Source: Chloroflexota bacterium (GTDB lineage: Bacteria > Chloroflexota > UBA5177 > JANWHV01). Taken from it: a stretch of 7,774 nt of DNA. Under the pieces are notes generated by a model. That model searched no databases, was not told where the DNA came from, and saw only the letters and a list, made by a program, of their open reading frames with translations. Below, piece after piece: positions 1 to 5,015 of this stretch (position 1 is the first letter of the stretch; every line of letters begins with the position of its first letter). The translations under genes and the position numbers were made by a program. The stretch is taken from the NCBI GenBank assembly GCA_025924845.1, contig JAICHN010000249.1, positions 1 to 7,774 of the forward strand, in the 5' to 3' direction.

Positions 1-1870
1 CCTCCCACATCAGCGCGATGCCTCCCGCAATGTCATCTTGCAACGGGCGAAGGAACCCTAGCCCGAGCAGGCAATGGCCCTCGGTCCACCGATCTCCCAC
101 GGTGCGAGCGAGGGTGACCGCCTCGCTCAGGTGCTCTACCGCCTCGGGATCCCCTAGATCTATTGCTGCCCAACCGCGAACGAAGCTGCCTACAGCCCGC
201 GCGGGCAGCGGCACCTCGTCCCCGTGAGCGAGCAGTTCGTCGGCCCACCGCCGGGCCTCGACCATCTGCCCCTGGATCCACCAGAAGAAGTGCAGGCGGC
301 GGAGCAACCGGCCGACAGCGGCATGGTCGCCATGGTCGAGCAGCCAGCGGAGAGCCGCGCGCACGTTGTCCTGCTCTACGGCTAACCGGGCGATCCAGCG
401 GACCTGATCCGGACCCCACAGTTCGGGCTCGATCGCTTCCACCATCGCCACGATGTAGCAGGCGTGCGCCGATCGGATGGCAGATTCCTCGCCGCTGGAT
501 CGAAGCACGTCGCGCGCGTACTCCATAACGGTCTCGAGCATGCGAAAGCGCGGCTCACCGTCCGGCCCCGCCACGGCCTGGAGCAGGTTCTTGTCCACCA
601 GCGAGGCGAGGCGATCGAGAAGTTCCGGGGGCACGGTGTCAACCGGCTCGCCGCTCAGCAAGACCGCCGCCACCGCCTCCGGGGTGCAGCCGCCGACGAA
701 GGCGACCAGGCAGCCGAAGAGGTGCTGTTCCTCGGGCGTGAGCAGGTCGTAGCTCCAGCCAATCGCCGTACGTAGGGTCTGATGCCGTACGGGGGCGTCA
801 CGCACGGCGGTCGTAAGGAGGTCGAGGCGCTGTCCCAGGCGGGCCAGCAGTGCCGCGGGCGAAAGAATCTTGAGCCGCGCCGCCGCGAGTTCGAGCGCCA
901 ACGGCAGGCCGTCGAGCCGGCGGCAGAGCTCGGCGATGGCGGGGCCATTCGCCGTGGTGAGCGCGAAGGCCGGCCGCACTGCCTGGGCACGCTCGACCAG
1001 CAGGGCAACCGCCGGCTGCGTGGCGAGGTCTATCGTGCCTGTTTGTTGGTCATCTTCCGGCACCGGTAAGGGCGCCAGAGGGAACTCACGCTCCCAGCGC
1101 AGGCGCAACGGCTCGCGGCTCGTCGCCAGCACTACCAACCCCGGTACCTGCTCCAGTAGGGCGCCCACGTCGGTCGCCGCCTCCAACACATGTTCCATGT
1201 TGTCCAGCACCAGCAGGAGCGGTTGCTCGGCCAGGATATGCGCCAGGGCCTCCGGGATGGTTCGCTCACCAGCCTCGTGGATTCCCAGGCCTTGGCCGAT
1301 ATGACCGAGGACACGGGCCGGATCGCGGATCGGTGTCAGATCGACGAAGGCGACACGCCCCTTGACATGCGACCGCAAATCGGCGGCGAGTTCGAGTGCC
1401 AGTCGTGTCTTACCGACGCCGCCGGGGCCGGTGAGGGTGAGAAGCCGCGCGCCCAGACGTTCAATCAGGTGCCGCGCCGCGGCCAGCTCATGCGCACGAC
1501 CGATCAACGCGGTTGGCGTCGCCGGGAGGCGCGCCGCTGGGGTAAAAGGCGCGCCCTCGGTCGATGTGACAGGCGCCGACGTGTTGCCCGCCAGGCGCGC
1601 CGGGGAGGCCGCCTCCGTGTCCTCGCCGCGGCGCGGCAGTAGGGCCAGCAGGGCGGCGCGCTCGGTGTCGCGCAGCCCCAAAGCATCGGTGAGGGCACGC
1701 ACGGTCTGCGGATAAGGGCGGCGCCGGTCGCCGCGCTCGAGCGCACCCACCGCCTGGGATGTCAGGCCGGCCCGCTCAGCCAGTTGCTCCTGCGAGAGCC
1801 CGGCCGCCTCGCGCAGCCGCCGTAACCGCGCCCCAAAGTTTTCAGGCGCATCATGACCTGCTCCGAGCAT
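1..1870 (-). CDS. XRE-family HTH / NB-ARC ATPase / TPR regulator, C-terminus cut by window edge
   Basis: The minus strand is open without a stop from the ATG at 1870 to position 1, giving 623 visible residues. Residues about 10-80 form an XRE-type helix-turn-helix (FGARLRRLREAAGLSQEQLA, then SQAVGALERG). A low-complexity linker follows to about 120. The NTPase module has a Walker A GPGGVGKT (148-155), a Walker B LLLVLDN (218-224), a sensor-like ATSREPL (249-255) and the NB-ARC signature GLPLALELAA (321-330). A winged-helix-like stretch (about 365-470) leads into helical repeats of TPR type from about 490, which continue off the edge. Family members are STAND ATPases thought to switch between ADP and ATP states when the repeat domain senses a signal; ligands are mostly unknown. 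ATG 1870 is preceded by GGAGAG about 10 bases away. A GTG at 1897, with GGGAG four bases upstream, would add nine residues; an in-frame TGA lies just beyond it. The gene is divergent from the oxidoreductase and is its likely regulator (inference). Confidence 0.93.
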   Translation of the reverse strand, partial: MLGAGHDAPENFGARLRRLREAAGLSQEQLAERAGLTSQAVGALERGDRRRPYPQTVRALTDALGLRDTERAALLALLPRRGEDTEAASPARLAGNTSAPVTSTEGAPFTPAARLPATPTALIGRAHELAAARHLIERLGARLLTLTGPGGVGKTRLALELAADLRSHVKGRVAFVDLTPIRDPARVLGHIGQGLGIHEAGERTIPEALAHILAEQPLLLVLDNMEHVLEAATDVGALLEQVPGLVVLATSREPLRLRWEREFPLAPLPVPEDDQQTGTIDLATQPAVALLVERAQAVRPAFALTTANGPAIAELCRRLDGLPLALELAAARLKILSPAALLARLGQRLDLLTTAVRDAPVRHQTLRTAIGWSYDLLTPEEQHLFGCLVAFVGGCTPEAVAAVLLSGEPVDTVPPELLDRLASLVDKNLLQAVAGPDGEPRFRMLETVMEYARDVLRSSGEESAIRSAHACYIVAMVEAIEPELWGPDQVRWIARLAVEQDNVRAALRWLLDHGDHAAVGRLLRRLHFFWWIQGQMVEARRWADELLAHGDEVPLPARAVGSFVRGWAAIDLGDPEAVEHLSEAVTLARTVGDRWTEGHCLLGLGFLRPLQDDIAGGIALMWE

Positions 1871-1906
1871 AGATCGCCGCTCTCCATCCCCCGACACTCA
1901 TCTCCC

Positions 1907-1931
1907 AAAATGTAGCACGGGAAAATGTAGC
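1907..1931. repeat. Tandem AAAATGTAGC repeat in the regulator's leader
   Basis: AAAATGTAGC occurs exactly at 1907-1916 and again at 1922-1931, a 15-base period. The second copy runs into a short inverted repeat, GTAGC-GG-GCTAC (1927-1938). The pair lies just upstream of the regulator's start codon, at either the ATG or the GTG choice. It is A-rich compared with its surroundings. On the minus strand each copy contains TACATT, which weakly resembles a -10 hexamer, but no convincing -35 box was found. It could be an operator for the HTH regulator itself. Confidence 0.45.
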
Positions 1932-1982
1932 GGGCTACGCGCGACGCTCCAGTAGGGCTGTTCGGCTCGCGCCGCGGGAAGC

Positions 1983-2031
1983 ACGGTGCATAGCTCTACA
2001 CTCCACCACGGTTCGCCACGGTTTGCACCGT
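1983..2031. promoter_or_regulatory. Cluster of ACGGT half-sites between divergent genes
   Basis: ACGGT occurs at 1983-1987, 2008-2012 and 2018-2022, and its reverse complement ACCGT at 2027-2031. The two middle copies belong to an exact direct repeat CCACGGTT (2006-2013 and 2016-2023) with a 10-base period, about one helical turn. The outer copies form a perfect 8-base inverted repeat, ACGGTGCA (1983-1990) with TGCACCGT (2024-2031). Regular spacing on one face of the helix between divergent genes is what an operator array would look like. Binding by the neighbouring HTH regulator is inferred only. Confidence 0.4.
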
Positions 2032-2094
2032 AGAGGCGCTGTGGAGGGAGTATCGCTGTCAGGACCAACCCGGCGTGGCGCAGACTGGGGTTGT

Positions 2095-2127
2095 TGCCGG
2101 AACGCTCGCCGGCATGATGACGGCGAG
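2095..2127 (+). promoter_or_regulatory. Overlapping alternative hairpins in the oxidoreductase leader
   Basis: Two hairpins share bases and cannot form together. One is TGCCGG / CCGGCA (2095-2100 with 2109-2114, 8-base loop). The other is CTCGCCG / CGGCGAG (2105-2111 with 2121-2127, 9-base loop). A 10-base palindrome TCCGGCCGGA follows at 2136-2145, before the ribosome binding site. GC-rich DNA yields such structures by chance, so a regulatory role is tentative. I found no clear sigma-70 promoter in 1871-2167. Confidence 0.3.
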
Positions 2128-2154
2128 GGCGGAATTCCGGCCGGAGTAGAGAGA

Positions 2155-2161
2155 AGGAGGA
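2155..2161 (+). promoter_or_regulatory. Ribosome binding site of the FAD oxidoreductase
   Basis: AAGGAGG lies six bases before ATG 2168 and matches the anti-Shine-Dalgarno consensus. It supports 2168 over the in-frame ATG six codons later. Confidence 0.8.
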
Positions 2162-2167
2162 ACGATC

Positions 2168-3577
2168 ATGACATTCGCCAAGCCTATGGAACGGGCGGCG
2201 CCGGACACGAGTATCGATACGCTGCGGGCGCGCCTTCAGGGTCAACTGATCGAGCCCGGCGACGCTCCATACGAGGCGTCCCGCGCGGTCTGGAACGCGA
2301 GGGCGGCCGGGCGGCCGGAACTCATCGTCCGCTGCGCCGACGCGCTCGATGTCGCGGCCGCCATCGGATTTGCCCGCTCACACGACCTACCGTTGGCGGT
2401 ACGCAGCGGCGGGCACAGTGTCGCGGGCCATTCGACCTGTGACGGCGTGGTGATTGACCTATCGCTGATGCGAGGGATTGAGATCGACGCGGCGCGGCGG
2501 GTCGCGCGGGTTGAGCCGGGTCTGACCTGGGGCGAGGTAGCGGCGGCCACCCAGCCGTACGGCCTGGCCATTACCGCCGGCGACACGGCATCGGTCGGGG
2601 TCGGCGGCCTGACCCTCGGCGGCGGCATCGGCTGGATGGCGCGCAAACATGGCCTGGCCATCGATAATTTGCGCGCCGTGGAGTTGGTGACGGCGGACGG
2701 GTCTTTCCTGCGCGCTGGTCCCGAGGAGCACGCCGATCTGTTCTGGGGCCTGCGTGGCGGGGGCGGCAACTTCGGCGTAGCCACCGCCTTCGAGTTCGAC
2801 CTGCACCCGGCAGGGATCATCCTTGGCGGCGCCGTGTTCTATGATGCGCACGATCCGGAGCAGACCGCGGCAATTCTGCGTTCGTATGCGCGTCTGGCCG
2901 CGGCGGCGCCGGACGAACTGACCACGCAGGCGCTGCTGATGGCCGCGCCGCCGGTCCCGTTCATCGCCGCCGAACAGCATGGGCGGCCGGTGGTTGCTAT
3001 CGCCATCTGCTACACCGGCGACCCCGCGGTGGGCGAGCGGGTGACGGCGCCGCTGCGCGGACTGGCTCGTCCGCTCGCCGACGTAGTGGGGCCGATGCCC
3101 TATGCCGCGATCTTCTCGCTCACCGCGGCAGGCGAGGTGCGCGGCCTGCGGCATCACGTCCGCTCGGCCTTCATCGAGATCCTCGACGAGGGGGCGCTAC
3201 ATGCCCTGGTGACCGCCTCCGCCGCCACCATGTCGACCGAGACGCTGGTGCAACTGCGGGTGCTCGGCGGCGCCATGGGCCGCGTGGCCCCGGACGCCAC
3301 CGCGTTCGCCCACCGCGACAAGGGGCTCATAGTCATGGTCACCAATTATGGCCCGGATCCCGACGGCGATGCGGAGCGGTGGGAGCGCACCGAACAGGTG
3401 TGGCGCGCGATCCAGCCCTACGCGGCTGGGGTATACGTCAACTTCCTGGGCCGTGAAGGCGACGATCGGATTCGAGAGGCATACCCGCCCGCGATCTATG
3501 CCCGCCTGGCCGCGCTCAAGGTCCGCTACGACCCGCATAACCTGTTCCGGCTCAATCAGAACATTACACCGCACTGA
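2168..3577 (+). CDS. FAD-dependent oxidoreductase, berberine-bridge-enzyme (BBE)-like
   Basis: This 469-residue protein has the usual length and order for the PCMH/VAO-fold FAD oxidases. An N-terminal FAD-binding domain carries PLAVRSGGHSVAGHS (75-89), where His83 matches the residue that covalently binds the 8-alpha position of FAD. VGVGGLTLGGGIGW (143-156) is the second FAD loop and LFWGLRGGGGNFG (191-203) the third. The substrate domain follows, and the C-terminal BBE motif runs through YVNFLG (423-428) and YDPHNLFRLNQNI (454-466). In bicovalent relatives a Cys sits two residues before the SVG loop; here it is Thr140 (GDTASVG), so a single FAD-His bond is expected. Relatives oxidise alcohols, sugars or secondary-metabolite rings using O2; the substrate here is unknown. 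No signal peptide is visible, so it is probably cytoplasmic. It is the first gene of a rightward group, 148 bases before the DUF642-like gene. Confidence 0.95.
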   Translation: MTFAKPMERAAPDTSIDTLRARLQGQLIEPGDAPYEASRAVWNARAAGRPELIVRCADALDVAAAIGFARSHDLPLAVRSGGHSVAGHSTCDGVVIDLSLMRGIEIDAARRVARVEPGLTWGEVAAATQPYGLAITAGDTASVGVGGLTLGGGIGWMARKHGLAIDNLRAVELVTADGSFLRAGPEEHADLFWGLRGGGGNFGVATAFEFDLHPAGIILGGAVFYDAHDPEQTAAILRSYARLAAAAPDELTTQALLMAAPPVPFIAAEQHGRPVVAIAICYTGDPAVGERVTAPLRGLARPLADVVGPMPYAAIFSLTAAGEVRGLRHHVRSAFIEILDEGALHALVTASAATMSTETLVQLRVLGGAMGRVAPDATAFAHRDKGLIVMVTNYGPDPDGDAERWERTEQVWRAIQPYAAGVYVNFLGREGDDRIREAYPPAIYARLAALKVRYDPHNLFRLNQNITPH

Positions 3578-3581
3578 CGAC

Positions 3582-3632
3582 ATGAAGACGATCACCGCGG
3601 AACGACGCATTATCAATCCCCGGTCCGGCTAG
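3582..3632 (+). pseudogene. Possible 16-residue remnant of a cupin gene
   Basis: An ATG four bases after the oxidoreductase stop opens a 16-codon frame ending at TAG. Its product is MKTITAERRIINPRSG. The ending IINPRSG resembles the start of many small bacterial cupins, which begin with an NPRTG/NPRSG stretch before the first barrel strand. Nothing cupin-like follows in any frame before the next gene, and no Shine-Dalgarno sequence precedes the ATG. It may be a decayed duplicate of a cupin, a short leader peptide, or chance. The resemblance is from memory of the family, not from a search. Confidence 0.25.
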
Positions 3633-3644
3633 GCATGCCGGGCT
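3622..3644 (+). other. Intercistronic hairpin after the FAD oxidoreductase
   Basis: CCGGC (3625-3629) pairs with GCCGG (3637-3641) around a 7-base loop. G-U and G-C pairs extend the stem to 3622-3644. No T-tract follows, so it is not a standard intrinsic terminator. It could attenuate or stabilise a transcript between the oxidoreductase and the DUF642-like gene. The rest of 3645-3713 shows nothing I can name. Confidence 0.3.
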
Positions 3645-3713
3645 ATGTCCAGGCCGATAAGCAACCGGCATGGGCAGGATGAAACCACGAGCAGCAGTAT
3701 TAGAGCAACCACG

Positions 3714-3720
3714 AAGGAGA
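3714..3720 (+). promoter_or_regulatory. Ribosome binding site fixing the DUF642-like start
   Basis: AAGGAGA stands five bases before ATG 3726. An in-frame ATG at 3645 lacks such a site and would place 27 polar residues ahead of the signal peptide. Confidence 0.8.
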
Positions 3721-3725
3721 TTTCC

Positions 3726-4382
3726 ATGAATACACCAGTTACCAGGCCGGTCGGCTCCCTGATCGCGGCGCTGTTGAGCGCCGCCGCCTTACTGCCCCAA
3801 GCGGCCCATGCCGGCCCCGCCGCCCCGGTCAAGCCGTTCGGGCCGAACATCGTGGCGAACGGCGGCTTCGAGATCGGCGCCGACCCGGGTTCCGCCCTTG
3901 GCATCCCTGCCGGCGCGCCCCTGCTCACCGGCTGGCTGGCGGTGAGCAGAGAGGTACGCGTCGTCGGCACCGGGTGGCAGGCTGAGGAGGGCGCGCGCAG
4001 CCTCTCGCTGGCGAACCCAGGCCCGGCGGCCGGCGACCCGAGCATAGTGCCGCCCAGCGCCGGCGGCGTCAAGCAGACTATCCATACCAAGGTCGGACAA
4101 CGTTACCGCGTGACCTTCTACCAGGCGGGCAACCCATACGATCACCAGCCGGCAGTCTTGCGGATGCGGATCGGGGCGATGACCAAGGATTTTACCTATC
4201 AATCGGATGCGACGGCCACGCCCAAAAAGGTGCAGTGGGTCAAGCGCTCATTCGTCTACACGGCCTCGGCCGCCGGCACCCTGCCGGCCTTCTACGCGAA
4301 CTACACGCCGGGCAACGATCCCCTGGCCATCGATAATGTGCAGGTGCGCGCTATCCGGCCCGCCCCGTCCACCGGGTCGTAA
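3726..4382 (+). CDS. Secreted DUF642-like (choice-of-anchor C type) beta-sandwich protein
   Basis: The 218-residue product begins with a signal peptide: basic Arg7, a hydrophobic stretch SLIAALLSAAALL (11-23), and a likely signal peptidase I site AHA|GP after residue 29. The mature part has the pattern of DUF642 / choice-of-anchor C galactose-binding-like domains: NIVANGGFEIG (41-51), LTGWLAV (67-73), GARSLSLAN (89-97), GGVKQTIHTKVGQRYRVTF (113-131), the AGNP turn (134-137), and a closing strand NDPLAIDNVQVRAI (197-210). Bacterial and plant proteins of this fold are exported and bind cell-wall or carbohydrate ligands; the ligand here is unknown. There are no cysteines, no membrane anchor and no sorting motif, so free secretion or loose surface binding is likely. 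It is translated immediately before the cupin and probably coupled to it. Confidence 0.85.
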   Translation: MNTPVTRPVGSLIAALLSAAALLPQAAHAGPAAPVKPFGPNIVANGGFEIGADPGSALGIPAGAPLLTGWLAVSREVRVVGTGWQAEEGARSLSLANPGPAAGDPSIVPPSAGGVKQTIHTKVGQRYRVTFYQAGNPYDHQPAVLRMRIGAMTKDFTYQSDATATPKKVQWVKRSFVYTASAAGTLPAFYANYTPGNDPLAIDNVQVRAIRPAPSTGS

Positions 4383-4386
4383 GGAG
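4381..4386 (+). promoter_or_regulatory. Cupin ribosome binding site overlapping the upstream stop codon
   Basis: AAGGAG shares its first two bases with the TAA (4380-4382) that ends the DUF642-like gene and lies six bases before ATG 4393. This implies cotranscription and probable translational coupling. Confidence 0.8.
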
Positions 4387-4392
4387 CATGCC

Positions 4393-4890
4393 ATGTCTAC
4401 CGCTACCCAGTCTGTTGTTCTACCGCATGAGGGAGAGTCCCTCGGGCTGCTCGGAGTCACCAAGGTGCCGGGGACGGCGACGGGCGGCGCGTTTGCCATC
4501 GTCGAGCACGTCATCCCGCCGGGCATTATGCTTGCGGTTCCCCATACCCACAGCCGCGAAGACGAGGTCTCGTTCGTTATCGAGGGAGAGATCGGCGGCT
4601 TCATCGGTGATCAGGGGTTCCGGGCGCCCAGGGGAGCGTATGTCCTGAAGCCGCGCGGCATCCCCCATGCAGTGTGGAATAGCGGCTCGGAGGTCGCCCG
4701 CATCGCCGAGATCGTCTCGCCTGCCGGGTTTGAGTCGTTCTTCGCGGCGTTGAATGCCCTCCTCACCAGCGCGACGGCGGAGGAGGCAATGGCCCAGGTG
4801 CCGGCGCTCGGCGCCCAATACGGCCTGATCTATCACCTGGAGGACCTGCCCATGCTTCTGGAGAAGCATGGGCTCACCCTACCGGCCTAG
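4393..4890 (+). CDS. Single-domain cupin protein (quercetinase-like)
   Basis: The product is a 165-residue one-barrel cupin. Motif 1 is intact as H51-x-H53-x4-E58-x6-G65 (HTHSREDEVSFVIEG). Motif 2 fits the family pattern exactly: G81-x5-P87-x-G89-x2-H92-x3-N96 (GAYVLKPRGIPHAVWN). His51, His53, Glu58 and His92 should therefore bind a metal such as Fe, Mn, Ni or Zn. The C-terminal helical tail (about 112-165) resembles the extension seen in many quercetin-dioxygenase-like cupins annotated only by domain. No signal peptide is visible, so it is cytoplasmic. It may be a dioxygenase, isomerase or small-molecule-binding protein acting on the same compound as the FAD oxidoreductase; this is inference from gene order. 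The same frame is open upstream to 4207 inside the preceding gene, but ATG 4393 has the ribosome binding site. Confidence 0.92.
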   Translation: MSTATQSVVLPHEGESLGLLGVTKVPGTATGGAFAIVEHVIPPGIMLAVPHTHSREDEVSFVIEGEIGGFIGDQGFRAPRGAYVLKPRGIPHAVWNSGSEVARIAEIVSPAGFESFFAALNALLTSATAEEAMAQVPALGAQYGLIYHLEDLPMLLEKHGLTLPA

Positions 4891-4895
4891 GATGA

Positions 4896-4909
4896 GGGCG
4901 ACCGCGCCC
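4896..4909 (+). terminator. Short GC hairpin just after the cupin stop
   Basis: GGGCG-ACCG-CGCCC forms a perfect 5-bp stem starting six bases after the cupin stop codon. There is no T-run, so only a weak, Rho-assisted or transcript-end-protecting role can be suggested. Confidence 0.3.
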
Positions 4910-4984
4910 ACTGATTCCCGAACGTAGGACCGGTGGACGCGTCCTGCAAGGCACGTGAAGATGCAGCAAAAAATAACCTATGGC

Positions 4985-4999
4985 GGGCGGTTTGCGCCC
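4985..4999 (+). promoter_or_regulatory. Hairpin abutting the ribosome binding site of the propeller gene
   Basis: GGGCG-GTTTG-CGCCC has the same stem sequence as the hairpin at 4896-4909 and ends one base before AAAAGGAG. It could insulate or expose the ribosome binding site. No promoter boxes are clear in 4910-4984. Confidence 0.35.
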
Positions 5000-5007
5000 A
5001 AAAGGAG
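5000..5007 (+). promoter_or_regulatory. Ribosome binding site fixing the propeller protein start
   Basis: AAAAGGAG lies eight bases before ATG 5016. An in-frame ATG at 4980 lies just before the adjacent hairpin, has no such site, and would add 12 residues ahead of the signal peptide. Confidence 0.75.
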
Positions 5008-5015
5008 ACGGATCG

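Noticed and set aside
18..1642. Several plus-strand open frames opposite the XRE/NB-ARC regulator
   Set aside because: The minus strand is continuously open with ordered HTH and P-loop ATPase motifs. The plus-strand products are Arg/Ser/Pro-rich shadows.
2023..2056. Sigma-70 promoter with TTGCAC and TATCGC boxes for the oxidoreductase
   Set aside because: The spacing is about 22 bases, too long, and the -10 match is poor.
2242..3157. Long minus-strand open frames (192 and 232 codons) opposite the FAD oxidoreductase
   Set aside because: They are out-of-frame shadows in GC-rich coding DNA. Their products are low-complexity Arg/Pro/Ala-rich with no motif, while the plus strand has clear family motifs.
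3645..3725. Upstream in-frame start for the DUF642-like protein
   Set aside because: It would put 27 polar residues before the signal peptide and has no Shine-Dalgarno; ATG 3726 has AAGGAGA five bases ahead.
4207..4392. N-terminal extension of the cupin into the preceding gene
   Set aside because: The added residues are Arg/Pro-rich and overlap the DUF642-like coding sequence in another frame; the true ribosome binding site is at 4381-4386.
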